Below are positions 34,516 to 43,334 of a stretch of 64,000 nt of DNA, piece by piece. The notes under the pieces were generated by a model. That model did not search any database and was not told the origin of the DNA. It saw only the letters and a program-made list of their open reading frames with translations. Positions within the stretch are counted from its first letter, which is position 1. Each line of letters opens with the position of its first letter. This DNA is from Candidatus Heimdallarchaeota archaeon. GTDB lineage: Archaea; Asgardarchaeota; Heimdallarchaeia; JABLTI01. The position numbers were made by a program, and so were the translations under genes. Location: NCBI GenBank assembly GCA_018238155.1, contig JABCTZ010000036.1:397241-461240 (forward strand). The letters run 5' to 3'.

Positions 34516-35837
34516 TATTCTTTTTCATCTTTTTTTTGTTTTGCTAGTCTTTTCTTTACAATTTTACTTTGAATCAATGGTATTAATCCGGCAATTGGAT
34601 ATGCAGTCATAGCTATTGGAAAGAGAATGGTTCCTAAAGAAGCAAATGCCAATCCTCCTATGAGTGTACCTGTTGCACGCATGCCACGTTGTCCTGTTTG
34701 TAATATGCCCAAAGTTTTACCTCGATGTTTCGGTGCAATCCATTCATACATAAAGCTATTCCAAGCAGCACTAGGACACATAGCAAAAAATGCTCGAATA
34801 ATATAGAATATTGCAGCAACATAGAAAGTATTTGCAAGCATAATACCAACAGCAGCAGGAATAACTAATGCCCAAGATATAACAATAATAATTTCTTTAC
34901 CTATTTTTTCTGCAAATAACCCCATTAAAATGTACCCGAACGTAAGAACGATCCAAAAGATGCAATTCAACCAACCCCACATTTCTGTTGCATTGATATA
35001 ATTATCTGTTAAAAATTCAGCATAAATATACCACCCAACAAAAGGTATTGCCACACCACTTGTAAAACCCATGAGCATTCTTCCAAGACCAAAACTGACT
35101 TGCACACCTAAAATTGACTTTTTGTCTTCTTTTTTATCTGAAAATTGTGTAAACTCATCTTGGCTATCTTTAGATAATTTTTCAGCATATTCTATTTCTG
35201 CTTTTGGAGTCTCTTCTACAACTAATTTCAAAGTGAAAACTAGAATTAAGGCTACAACCGCAAATCCAGCCATTATTGTAAAAGCCCAATCAAAATTTAA
35301 TCCCGGTATTGTTAACATATACATAGAAATAATTGGTGCTAAAGCATTAGCAATTCCTCTTGTTGTTTGATTTGCTGTAAAACCTCTAGTACGATCTTGC
35401 CCTTTTTTGGTTTCATTGGCTATGAACGTATTCGTTGAAATCATCATCAATTGTTGACCAATTGCAAAGAGTCCATAGAAGACAATTGATAACGCCAAAA
35501 TTGAGACTCGAGTAAAAACAACTGCAGATACAATAGTGCATATTAAACCTACAACCATTGTAGTACGCTTAAACTGTATGTCAACAACAATACCAAGAAG
35601 AAATACAACTGCCATAGATGCGTATCCTCCAATAGCGAGGATCAATCCATATTCATAGTCTGTCCAATTCATGATATCTTCTGCAAAAGGTATCAATAGA
35701 ACTCGGAACCCTTCACCAAAAATTCTATAGAAGAAATTAACTATTAAAATATTAATTAAAATCCCTTTATGTGTTCCATTACCATTTAACCTAGAATATA
35801 GATTCTCTTTCTTAGGTTTGGAACTTCGCTCAGACAT
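34515..35837 (-). CDS. MFS transporter
   Basis: A 440-residue protein with about 12 membrane helices and basic ends. The helix 2-3 loop has LGIVVDIQFKRTTMVVG and the second half has MGLFAEKIGKEIIIV, matching the two half-signatures of the major facilitator family. A charged cytoplasmic loop of about 45 residues (AEYAEKLSKDSQDEFTQF...) separates the halves. The pattern GLFAIGQQLMMISTNTFIANE suggests a drug/metabolite exporter-like subfamily, but the substrate is unknown. It is not obviously in an operon: the M42 peptidase gene upstream is 101 bases away on the same strand. Confidence 0.9.
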   Translation of the reverse strand: MSERSSKPKKENLYSRLNGNGTHKGILINILIVNFFYRIFGEGFRVLLIPFAEDIMNWTDYEYGLILAIGGYASMAVVFLLGIVVDIQFKRTTMVVGLICTIVSAVVFTRVSILALSIVFYGLFAIGQQLMMISTNTFIANETKKGQDRTRGFTANQTTRGIANALAPIISMYMLTIPGLNFDWAFTIMAGFAVVALILVFTLKLVVEETPKAEIEYAEKLSKDSQDEFTQFSDKKEDKKSILGVQVSFGLGRMLMGFTSGVAIPFVGWYIYAEFLTDNYINATEMWGWLNCIFWIVLTFGYILMGLFAEKIGKEIIIVISWALVIPAAVGIMLANTFYVAAIFYIIRAFFAMCPSAAWNSFMYEWIAPKHRGKTLGILQTGQRGMRATGTLIGGLAFASLGTILFPIAMTAYPIAGLIPLIQSKIVKKRLAKQKKDEKE

Positions 35838-35938
35838 AGATTTCGTTAAACATTCAATGGATTTTTAATGTTTTGGTATGGTTTAATAAATTGGCTAAAA
35901 AATAGAAATTAAGATGGATGCTACCATCTCAAAAAAAG

Positions 35939-37066
35939 TTATATTTTAGTGAAAGAATCAATTGTTTTTTGATCTAATTTTTTGATTACTTCGATAAGAA
36001 GTAGTATGCATTTCTCTACATCTGCAAGATCTAAAATACCGTTGTGAGAATGGATGTGTCTTGTTGGAATACCTATTGCTAAACTTGGTGCACCTATACC
36101 CGTAAGGTGGATTACACCTGCATCTGTTCCTCCTCTGGCTATCATTGATAATTGAGTGTCGATTCCATGTTTCTTTGCAATATCTAAAACAAAATGTTTT
36201 AAACGCGGATTTGGAAGCATTGAACTATCAGCTGTAAGTATAGATGGTCCTTTGGACATTTCTGCAGGAGTACGCATTTTATTCACTCCGGGAACATCTC
36301 CTGAAATATCGACATCTAATGCAAAACCAATATCTGGTTGGATTAAATGAGCCGAGGTTCGAGCGCCACGAAGACCAACTTCTTCTTGGGTTGTAGCAAC
36401 ACCAAATAGTTGGTTTGGATGAGCAATATTTCCTTCTTTCAAACGTTTTAATACTTCAGCAATTATTATTACTCCAATACGGTCATCAAAAGCTTTACCA
36501 AAAGCTAAAGTTACTTTCTTTTCTTCTACTTTGCCACTTTCTTCATTCTTAATTAGTTGTGTTCTTTTAACAAGCTCGAAAGGGCTGTCTGGAATCATTG
36601 GATCCCCAATTTGGATGCCTAATGCTTCGGCTTCTTTTTTACTCTTACAACCTATATCGATGAACATATCTTCTTTTGACACTACTTTGTTTCTTTCTTC
36701 TGGTTTTAGAATGTGGGGTGGTTTAGAACTAATGATACCTTTAATTTTTGTTCCATCTCTTATTTGTAAAATCACTCTTTGTCCTAGTAAGACTTGATCC
36801 CACCATCCGCCTAACGGATTAAATGCTATGAAGCCATCTTTGCTTATACCTGCAACAATGAAACCAATTTCATCCATATGTCCTGCAAGCATAATTTTCG
36901 GTCCTTTATTTCCTTTCTTGAAAATTATCGAACCCGTTCGATCTTGAATAACCTCATCAGCAAATGGGCTAATATATTTTTTAACCATTTTAGCAATTTC
37001 TCGCTCAAAGCCAGATGGACCAAAAGCATTAGTCCATTTCTCAATAGTTTCAACGTCTAGTTTCAA
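35939..37066 (-). CDS. M42 family metallo-aminopeptidase
   Basis: A 375-residue M42 (TET-type) aminopeptidase. Two-metal ligands and catalytic residues are recognisable: AGHMDEIGFIV (first His and nearby Asp), GKAFDDRIG (bridging Asp), TTQEEVGLRGA (catalytic Glu pair), ALDVDISGDVPG and RHIHSHNGI (last His). FGPSGFEREIAKMV at the N-terminus and GWWDQVLLGQRV in the PDZ-like insert also match. These enzymes form dodecameric tetrahedra and trim peptides released by the proteasome and other proteases. Start ATG 37066 gives a normal N-terminus. It is probably monocistronic. Confidence 0.93.
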   Translation of the reverse strand: MKLDVETIEKWTNAFGPSGFEREIAKMVKKYISPFADEVIQDRTGSIIFKKGNKGPKIMLAGHMDEIGFIVAGISKDGFIAFNPLGGWWDQVLLGQRVILQIRDGTKIKGIISSKPPHILKPEERNKVVSKEDMFIDIGCKSKKEAEALGIQIGDPMIPDSPFELVKRTQLIKNEESGKVEEKKVTLAFGKAFDDRIGVIIIAEVLKRLKEGNIAHPNQLFGVATTQEEVGLRGARTSAHLIQPDIGFALDVDISGDVPGVNKMRTPAEMSKGPSILTADSSMLPNPRLKHFVLDIAKKHGIDTQLSMIARGGTDAGVIHLTGIGAPSLAIGIPTRHIHSHNGILDLADVEKCILLLIEVIKKLDQKTIDSFTKI

Positions 37067-37241
37067 TGAAAGTCACCTTTTTTTTTATGTACAACTACAA
37101 CTGTCATCCTTTTAAAAATTTATTGAATGTTCAAAATTTTTTTATCGTTTTATTTTATAGTTTTAAAGAGTAAAAATTCCTGTTGCTTCTTTATGTAAGC
37201 TTAAAAAGTAATATATTTATGAAAGACTAAGAGTTCTTGCA

Positions 37242-39365
37242 ATGCAGAAATTATTTGATACCTTCATAAATCGATTGCCGATGGATACACGAGATAGGTT
37301 AAGAGCAGCAATTTCTCATCAAAATGAACAAAATCCAAATGATCGATTGCAGAAAGGAACTATTGTTGTTTTAGATGAAGTATTAAACAATCAGCAAGAG
37401 CTTGAGATGCTTCTCAATATGAACATTGATCTATCTAAAAAAGGGCTCTTTTCAAGAATAAAAGAAAGGAAAAAATCTCAACAGAAAAAAGTTTTTATCA
37501 AATCTGAATTAGTCGCTACAAAACAAATAGCTTTTCAAATTGCTTCCCTGAGTTGTTATTTAACTCAAAAAATGAAAACAACAGAAGAATACAAAGCGCT
37601 GCTAAAACAAATTGGACATCCATATATTGATATGTTTCTTAGCTATTTCAATGAAAATCCAAGTAATTATAAAGAAACTCGAGAGACTGTAGAAGAGCTC
37701 TCAAAGGTTATTGAGGTACGAAATGATTTTACACTGGAGATGAAAGCATTTGTGGTAGCACTTCGTACTTGGGTTTATGGACAACAAGGAAATGTAGCAA
37801 TTCTGAAAGAGGGATTCAATTACATCAATACTCGCTTGCCACAAGTTGAAAATATTATTGAAAGTCGTGGATTAGAAGATGCCTCTACAAATTGTATTTG
37901 GTGGATGCTCCATTCTGGTGTTGAAGCAAATATTAAGGAAATGATTGATTTTATTGAACCTTATATTCTAAAAAATAGGCTCTATCAATCTTATACTGAT
38001 CTTTTAAATTTGAAGGGCGCTATTGCAACTTATTTTGGTAAAAATGAAGAAGGGATAGAATGTTTTGAAGATTTAATGAAAGAATATGAAAACGTTCACG
38101 ATAATTATCGTCTTTCAATTGCTATTGGTAATCTTGCAGAAACATATTTTGAAACGGGGAAAATTGTTCAAGCTAAAGATATGATGGAAAGAGCAATCAA
38201 ACTCTATAAAGAATCAACAGGTGAATGGCCTTATCTCTATTTAACAGAGATAGGAAATATTTACTATGTTATTGGAGACCCCAGGGCGGAAGAATCTTTC
38301 CTACATGCTTATGAAATTCAGCGAAAAGAAAAGTCTATGTTTAAAGCATTCATAATGTTTGAGTTAATACATTACTATTTGCGGTCCGAAAAAATTGAAA
38401 AAGCTCAACAATATATTGGTGAATTACAAGCTTTAGCTAAAGAGCTGGAGATTCTTTCAGTTAATGCTCAATTAACTTATCTTTTTGGCTATTCTGAGTT
38501 GCTAAATCAAAATTTCTCAAGTGCAATTAAAAATTTCCAGCAAGCATTAGCATTAGCTAACCAATCTAAGGATTATGGATTAATCCTCTCGAGTAATATT
38601 CAGCTTACTGCAGTTTATCTTCAAAAATATCGCTTAAAAACAGAAAATACAACATTAAACCTCGCACTTAATCACATTGAGATAGCTATCAAATTGGCAC
38701 AAGAAAATCAACATAATCAAATTTTAGCTATTGGTCTAACTATTAGAAGTGTTTTACAAGCAGCAAAAGGTGTATACAAAGAAGCACAAGATGACTTGGA
38801 TCAAGCAAAAAAAATAATGAATGAAATTGATTATGGTGTTTGGAAGCAAAAATTGACTAACATCGAACAAGGAATTGCTGAAGCAAAAAATGAGGGGCAA
38901 TTGGTTCTTGACACAGATAGTTTATTTAAACTTATATCCCCACAATTAAAGTCCATTCTTTCTTTCAAATTAATGGACCGGAAACAGATTGAATCGGAAA
39001 TTATCGGTTTGTTGATTATTTCAGAAAGTGGTGTGCCAATACTTTCAAAATTACGAGAAAGTGTGAAAACAAATCAACTAATTCTTTCAGGATTACTTAC
39101 AGCTATTAATCATCTTTCTGAAAGTATAATTGAAGGACAAGATAAAGGACGACTGCGTGAAATACTATACGATGAGTTTTGGATTGCTGTTCAACCGATC
39201 AAAAATGGTTTAGTAGCAGTAATAGCAACTGAAGCAACTGCTGAAATCAGGTTATGGGCAAATGTTATTGCAGATCGTGTGGTGGAAGTACCAATTGTTA
39301 TTTCTGAGTTCACAACACAATTAGAGAACAAGATCAAGGACCTTCTAACTCAAATGAATATATAG
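37242..39365 (+). CDS. TPR protein with C-terminal longin/roadblock-like domain
   Basis: A 707-residue soluble protein. Residues about 150-540 are tetratricopeptide-like pairs, for example AIATYFGKNEEGIECFEDLM, AIGNLAETYFETGKIVQAKDM, YLFGYSELLNQNFSSAI and AAKGVYKEAQDDLDQAKKI. The last 140 residues change character: EIIGLLIISESGVPILSKL, then QLILSGLLTAINHLSESI, a short acidic loop and LVAVIATEATAEIRLWANVIADRV. That strand-strand-helix pattern resembles longin/roadblock domains, which in Asgard archaea often accompany small GTPases and sense or regulate them. The fusion suggests an adaptor linking GTPase signalling to a TPR partner. No GTPase gene is visible in the window. Confidence 0.75.
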   Translation: MQKLFDTFINRLPMDTRDRLRAAISHQNEQNPNDRLQKGTIVVLDEVLNNQQELEMLLNMNIDLSKKGLFSRIKERKKSQQKKVFIKSELVATKQIAFQIASLSCYLTQKMKTTEEYKALLKQIGHPYIDMFLSYFNENPSNYKETRETVEELSKVIEVRNDFTLEMKAFVVALRTWVYGQQGNVAILKEGFNYINTRLPQVENIIESRGLEDASTNCIWWMLHSGVEANIKEMIDFIEPYILKNRLYQSYTDLLNLKGAIATYFGKNEEGIECFEDLMKEYENVHDNYRLSIAIGNLAETYFETGKIVQAKDMMERAIKLYKESTGEWPYLYLTEIGNIYYVIGDPRAEESFLHAYEIQRKEKSMFKAFIMFELIHYYLRSEKIEKAQQYIGELQALAKELEILSVNAQLTYLFGYSELLNQNFSSAIKNFQQALALANQSKDYGLILSSNIQLTAVYLQKYRLKTENTTLNLALNHIEIAIKLAQENQHNQILAIGLTIRSVLQAAKGVYKEAQDDLDQAKKIMNEIDYGVWKQKLTNIEQGIAEAKNEGQLVLDTDSLFKLISPQLKSILSFKLMDRKQIESEIIGLLIISESGVPILSKLRESVKTNQLILSGLLTAINHLSESIIEGQDKGRLREILYDEFWIAVQPIKNGLVAVIATEATAEIRLWANVIADRVVEVPIVISEFTTQLENKIKDLLTQMNI

Positions 39366-39369
39366 TGAT

Positions 39370-39399
39370 AGAGAATCTTATTTATTGAATTGATTCTCT
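39370..39399 (+). terminator. Hairpin after the TPR-longin gene
   Basis: AGAGAATC (39370-39377) pairs with GATTCTCT (39392-39399) with a 14-base AT-rich loop, five bases after the stop codon. It lies just before the GNAT gene and may attenuate read-through. Confidence 0.5.
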
Positions 39400-39410
39400 T
39401 AGAAATTATT

Positions 39411-39839
39411 ATGATTAGAAAAGCAACAAAAGAAGATATTCCTGCTTTGATCTCTCTCTGGGAAAAAACTGACTTACGAATGAAGTCGAAAGGACGTGAT
39501 AACCCCGGAAATCTTGAAAAGCAAATGTTGCAACCTCACATGTGGATTTTCGTTGCAGAGGACAATTCTAAAGATATTGTTGGTGCAGTCATTGTTACAA
39601 ATGATTCACGAAAAGGTTGGATAAATAGATTGGCAGTCAATCCTCAACAAAGGAGAAAAGGGATTGCAAAAAAACTTCTAGCTGCATCAGAGAAGTCCTT
39701 GATTGAAATAGGCATTACTGTTTTTTCTGCTTTAATTGAAATCAATAATACTGCTTCAGCAAAACTCTTTGAAGATACAGGATACAATCACATAGAAGGT
39801 GTAACCTATTTTGCAAAAAAAATACTTCCTGACGATTGA
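39411..39839 (+). CDS. GNAT family N-acetyltransferase
   Basis: A 142-residue single-domain acetyltransferase. MIRKATKEDIPALISLWEK is the standard N-terminus, INRLAVNPQQRRKGIAKKLL is motif A with the acetyl-CoA pyrophosphate loop (Q/RxxGxG/A form RRKGIA), and ALIEINNTASAKLFEDTGY is motif B. It acetylates an unknown amine. The frame could begin at TTG 39390, but ATG 39411 gives the family N-terminus. It lies 45 bases after the TPR-longin gene, behind a hairpin, and converges with the bactofilin-like gene. Confidence 0.87.
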   Translation: MIRKATKEDIPALISLWEKTDLRMKSKGRDNPGNLEKQMLQPHMWIFVAEDNSKDIVGAVIVTNDSRKGWINRLAVNPQQRRKGIAKKLLAASEKSLIEIGITVFSALIEINNTASAKLFEDTGYNHIEGVTYFAKKILPDD

Positions 39840-39849
39840 AAAAAATAAA

Positions 39850-39883
39850 TTTTGGCTTCAAAATTGTTTTATTGAAACCAAAA
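39850..39883. terminator. Hairpin between convergent GNAT and bactofilin-like genes
   Basis: TTTTGGCTTCAA (39850-39861) pairs with TTGAAACCAAAA (39872-39883) with a single C-A mismatch, giving 11 base pairs in a 53-base gap between two stop codons. It is a good candidate bidirectional terminator. Confidence 0.6.
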
Positions 39884-39892
39884 GAATCTAGA

Positions 39893-41065
39893 CTAATAAT
39901 CTGGATAGTTAATTGATTTGACTTTCTTTGGTTCTCTCTTGAGTTCTACTTCGCCTTCTACAGAAAGCTCATCAATATACTCAATGTCTCCTGAAACTTT
40001 AGCTCTTTCTTCGATGAAGATTGTTTCACCATAAACATTTCTTACTCTTGCTCGTTCCTCAATTATTATTTCTCCACCAAAGAGATCTTCAGCAGTTGCT
40101 CTTTCAGAGATAATTATTTTTTCTGCTTGTACAGGACCGTAAACGTCTCCTCTTCGACCAATTTTGAAATACCTAGCCTTAGCGAATTCTGAACTGAATG
40201 ATCCTCCAACAGATATTTCATCTGCAAATATGAAACCATCTATTTTGCTTGTACCACCAATGGAAAGTTTACCTTCCAATTTCATGTTTCCTTTTGTACT
40301 TAGAGCTCCTCCAACGGATAGACTATTTCCAATACCCGTTCCTTCTATTGAAACAGTTCCACCTACATTTATGGTTTCAAATTCAAGATTAGCTCTAGTT
40401 TTAAAGGTGCCACCAATACTTACTGTACCTACTTTTGCATCTTTTTCTAGTTTAACTGTACCACCAACATCAATGCTTTGAATTTCAATTGGTTCAGAAG
40501 CTTTGAAAGATCCTCCAATACGAACTTTACCGATTTTACCACCACTAACTTTACCCGTTCCTCCAACTCGTAAAATATCGAGCTCTGTTGTTCCTTCAAG
40601 AGTTACGCTTCCTCCAACTTTAATTGTTCCAATATTGCTGCAGCCTTCAATTTTGATAGTTCCACCTGCATTTGCTGTTTCAATTGCAGCATTACCTCCA
40701 ATAGTTATTGATCCGCCAGCTTTCACTTCTTGGCATTGAATATCACTTTTGGCGTTTAAACTACCACCAACATCTATTTCAGGAGCAGTTATATTTCCAG
40801 TTACTACTAACCGTTTATCGATAGACAAATACTTAGAAACTTTGAGATCACCTTCAACTTCTAAGGAACCTCTCTTACATCTAATGCTAACTGCTTCAAG
40901 TGAACCTTCAACAAGAAAACTTCCTTTTGAAATGATATTTCCTGTGACTACAATAGTTTTATTTTCTGCAACCAAAGTTGCACCATCACCAATTTGAAGA
41001 TTACCTTTTACAGTGTCCAATTCTACTTTTTTACCTGCATCTATTTTTTTGAATTCTTCAGTCAT
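39893..41065 (-). CDS. Bactofilin-like polymer-forming protein, long beta-helix repeat
   Basis: A 390-residue protein built almost wholly of short repeats of about 16-18 residues centred on [IV]xVGG[ST][VF]K, for example VGGTVKLEKDAKVGTV, IGGTFKTRANLEFETI and VGGALSTKGNMKLEG. The periodic glycines and alternating hydrophobics predict a right-handed beta-helix as in bactofilins and DUF342/polymer-forming cytoskeletal proteins. At about three times the length of a typical bactofilin core it may be a scaffold protein. The last 80 residues shift to an ERAxxxxVxGExIxIEE repeat. ATG 41065, with AAGGTGAT upstream, is chosen over GTG 41074. No signal peptide is seen, so it is probably cytoplasmic. 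The neighbours give no hint of its role. Confidence 0.75.
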   Translation of the reverse strand: MTEEFKKIDAGKKVELDTVKGNLQIGDGATLVAENKTIVVTGNIISKGSFLVEGSLEAVSIRCKRGSLEVEGDLKVSKYLSIDKRLVVTGNITAPEIDVGGSLNAKSDIQCQEVKAGGSITIGGNAAIETANAGGTIKIEGCSNIGTIKVGGSVTLEGTTELDILRVGGTGKVSGGKIGKVRIGGSFKASEPIEIQSIDVGGTVKLEKDAKVGTVSIGGTFKTRANLEFETINVGGTVSIEGTGIGNSLSVGGALSTKGNMKLEGKLSIGGTSKIDGFIFADEISVGGSFSSEFAKARYFKIGRRGDVYGPVQAEKIIISERATAEDLFGGEIIIEERARVRNVYGETIFIEERAKVSGDIEYIDELSVEGEVELKREPKKVKSINYPDY

Positions 41066-41346
41066 GTTTATCACCTTGTAACTAATCTACTTTTTTCTAT
41101 CCTTTTTTATTTACACCCATTTGTAAGATACATTCTTTGTTGGGTTTGTTCGATTTCTTTTTTGACTTGTTTTCTGACATTCAATCTTTTATTCTTCATT
41201 TTTTTCATACACCTTGTGTGTTTGGTAATCTTACAACAGTCCTTTTTATTTAAAAGGAGAATTCACAAAAAAGAGACTCATTTCGAGGTCACAAGTTGTG
41301 ACTATCGCATACTAAGTATATCCTTTTTTTACTGAAGAAAAACAAT

Positions 41347-42132
41347 CTACTTTAACGCTTCTTTTGCTAATGCAAGATACTTGGGGTCAATTTCAAAGCC
41401 AACAAAGATACAATGTAATTTTTTTGACGCAATGGCTGTTGAGCCAGAACCCATAAAGGGATCAAGAATTACAAGAGGTTTGTTTTTATCAAGCCCATGT
41501 AATTTAATGCACATTTCTGGTAATTTCACTGGAAACATTGCCGGATGGAGTTTCTTTTCTTTTACAGTTTCATATGGGATGAACCATTGATTTCCTCTGC
41601 CACGAAGGTCTTGTTGAGCGTGTTTCCAACGACCAATGTTGCTTTTATCACCGTAAGGTACACCAATGGCAAGCTTATCAAGAGCTACAGAACGGTCTTT
41701 GGTGAAATGGAAGATGTATTCATGAGAATTATTTAGAAAACGTTTGGAATTAACAGGTTTATAATGTCCAATATTCAAGTTCTTCTCAGGAATAGCAATT
41801 GATTTGACCCAATGAATAGTGTTTTGCAATTTGAAACTCTCAGCTACTTTCTTTGCAATTGTCAAAGATCGAAATTCATCAGAAGGTCTATCGCCTAAAT
41901 TGAAGAAGAAAGAACCGGTGTCTTTCAACACTCGATGGCAACTTTTTACCATTAAACCTATCCAAGAAAGATATTCCTCAAAAGGTCGATTGTCATTATA
42001 GCTATTGTATTCTATACCAATATTGTAAGGAGGGGACGTGACAATAACATCAATAGAATGTTCAGGTAGTAGTGTATCCATACCTTCTATACAATCAATG
42101 CCAAAAATGCTGTTATGCCAGTCAGATTTCAT
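41347..42132 (-). CDS. Orphan site-specific DNA methyltransferase
   Basis: A 261-residue amino-methyltransferase of the beta arrangement: catalytic motif IV TSPPYN comes first (in DVIVTSPPYNIGIEY) and the AdoMet-binding motif I comes last (LDPFMGSGSTAIASKKL). The SPPY form is usual for N4-cytosine or some N6-adenine enzymes. No restriction endonuclease gene is next to it, so it is an orphan that may mark DNA for regulation or protect against another system. The frame extends up to TTG 42222, overlapping the upstream gene by 16 bases; ATG 42132 (MKSDWHNSIFGIDCIEGM) gives the family-like N-terminus and is preferred, with modest certainty. Confidence 0.88.
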   Translation of the reverse strand: MKSDWHNSIFGIDCIEGMDTLLPEHSIDVIVTSPPYNIGIEYNSYNDNRPFEEYLSWIGLMVKSCHRVLKDTGSFFFNLGDRPSDEFRSLTIAKKVAESFKLQNTIHWVKSIAIPEKNLNIGHYKPVNSKRFLNNSHEYIFHFTKDRSVALDKLAIGVPYGDKSNIGRWKHAQQDLRGRGNQWFIPYETVKEKKLHPAMFPVKLPEMCIKLHGLDKNKPLVILDPFMGSGSTAIASKKLHCIFVGFEIDPKYLALAKEALK

Positions 42133-42206
42133 AGTAGTCAAATCTATATATCCGCGCTTTTTATTCTTTGTTAAAAAAAGACTTGAAAAAGATTGGGATA
42201 ACTGTT

Positions 42207-42563
42207 TTACCCACCTCTCCAATGAAAAACTGCTGCTGCTGCTTTATTACCTTGTGAAACCTCTGCAAGTTTTGCTGTTTTTGCTAATCGTTTTCTTTTG
42301 GCTAAAAGAATTTTAACTATTAATCTAAATTCACTTTTGGTTGTATTAAGAAGAACCTTCTCGCCCTCAATTCGAAGGATTTTTTTTGTTTCTATTGCTA
42401 TTTTAATATTTTTCTTCCAAGAAACAGTTTTTACAAGAACTATTAAGTGAGGTTTATCTTGTATCAAGACTTTCTCTTCTGCTCCACGAAGATCAACAAT
42501 TTCACCCAATTTCTTTCCTTGTTTATCACAAGCAGTTTTATTTATAATATTAATATCTAACAT
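42207..42563 (-). CDS. PRC-barrel-like protein
   Basis: A 118-residue protein beginning MLDINIINKTACDKQGKKLGEIVDLRG, which resembles the PRC-barrel fold (a strand, then GxxLGxIxDl). The middle is beta-rich (HLIVLVKTVSWKKNIKIAI) and the C-terminus is very basic, KILLAKRKRLAKTAKLA, and could bind nucleic acid. ATG 42563 is chosen because GGAGGAAGTAC directly precedes it, the best ribosome site in the neighbourhood; a longer frame to 42602 is ignored. It is upstream of the methyltransferase, probably in one transcript. Archaeal PRC-barrel proteins include the CdpB cell-division proteins; whether this is one is not known. Confidence 0.65.
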   Translation of the reverse strand: MLDINIINKTACDKQGKKLGEIVDLRGAEEKVLIQDKPHLIVLVKTVSWKKNIKIAIETKKILRIEGEKVLLNTTKSEFRLIVKILLAKRKRLAKTAKLAEVSQGNKAAAAVFHWRGG

Positions 42564-42618
42564 GTACTTCCTCCATAGAAAGATATACTTTACCGTATTC
42601 ATAAGGTTTATTTCTAAA

Positions 42619-42685
42619 GATTTAAATCTAAAAGATATAACTATACTTCATGCGTGTGGGACAACGAGGAGAATAAAGTATAGTT
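42619..42685 (+). promoter_or_regulatory. Palindrome and long inverted repeat before a zinc-finger gene
   Basis: In the divergent gap between the PRC-barrel-like and zinc-finger genes there is a 12-base palindrome AGATTTAAATCT (about 42618-42630, also TATA-like). It is followed by AACTATACTT (42639-42648) and its exact complement AAGTATAGTT (42676-42685), with 27 bases between. The arms could form a 10-bp hairpin in the 5' leader of the rightward gene, with GAGGAG in its loop. Autoregulation or a leader structure is possible. Confidence 0.4.
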
Positions 42686-42716
42686 GATGTTAATATTCCG
42701 TCGAGGAAAAAAATAA

Positions 42717-43241
42717 ATGAAAGAGCTTTACCTCCATTGTGACTCCCCTTGTGTGACTTGCCCTACATATGGTAGAATGTTGAAAATAACCACTTTCCAG
42801 CAAAGAAAATTACCAGGAGTTTATTTCTGTAAGCATTGCAACGTTTATTCTTTATGCAAAATGGGTATTGCTCATAGAAGGAACAATGGTAAATTAAGAC
42901 CTCTTTGTATAAAATGCAACCGGTTTTTAAATAAAGTAACTTTGAGTTATGAAGAAGGTCAAAATGAAAAAAAATTCTCTGAAAAAAGCTTCATAGTAAT
43001 AAGAAAACCAATAGGTTCAAAATTTAAAATCTTAAAGACCCTTAAAGCGAACTATTTTGTTGACTTGGCAGATATTTTACTATTTATATTAACTGAAATT
43101 GGTTCTGGATATTATAATTTAGTAGAATACAATCCAATTACTAATAGCTACAAAATAATCTATACTGGATTTCTTGATCCAAATAGAGTTACAATAAAAA
43201 AAGTAAATACAGGTCAAAATAATTTCATTACTTCAATTTAG
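42717..43241 (+). CDS. Unknown protein with multiple Cys-pair zinc ribbons
   Basis: A 174-residue protein. Its first 75 residues hold four Cys motifs: HCDSPCVTC, YFCKHCNVYSLC and PLCIKCNRF, which could bind two zinc ions in ribbons or treble clefs. The remaining 100 residues form a beta-rich domain (FIVIRKPIGSKFKILKTLKA..., SYKIIYTGFLDP) without a motif known to me. It may be a nucleic-acid-binding protein. It is preceded by the inverted repeats at 42619-42685, is divergent from the PRC-barrel-like gene, and convergent with the next zinc-ribbon gene. Confidence 0.6.
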   Translation: MKELYLHCDSPCVTCPTYGRMLKITTFQQRKLPGVYFCKHCNVYSLCKMGIAHRRNNGKLRPLCIKCNRFLNKVTLSYEEGQNEKKFSEKSFIVIRKPIGSKFKILKTLKANYFVDLADILLFILTEIGSGYYNLVEYNPITNSYKIIYTGFLDPNRVTIKKVNTGQNNFITSI

Positions 43242-43276
43242 AACCAAGAAATAAAAAAGCAATCTGTTTGATTGTT

Positions 43277-43316
43277 CTATGAGATTGAATGATTGTAGCA
43301 CTCAAATTTCTCATAG
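43277..43316. terminator. Inverted repeat between convergent zinc-finger genes
   Basis: CTATGAGA (43277-43284) and TCTCATAG (43309-43316) are exact complements with a 24-base spacer. A shorter stem CAATC/GATTG lies just before it. They occupy most of the 93-base convergent gap. Confidence 0.4.
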
Positions 43317-43334
43317 ATATCTAATGTTTTACCT

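Noticed and set aside
40164..40997. Plus-strand ORFs (40164-40481, 40503-40739, 40749-40997)
   Set aside because: They are antisense shadows of the repetitive bactofilin-like gene; Pro/Val/Ser-rich composition comes from its Gly-rich repeats.
41107..41208. 33-residue Lys-rich ORF on the minus strand between the methyltransferase and bactofilin-like genes
   Set aside because: Composition reflects A-rich DNA, no convincing ribosome site, and no recognisable product.
41347..42222. Restriction-modification system around the DNA methyltransferase
   Set aside because: No endonuclease or specificity gene is adjacent; the enzyme appears to be an orphan.
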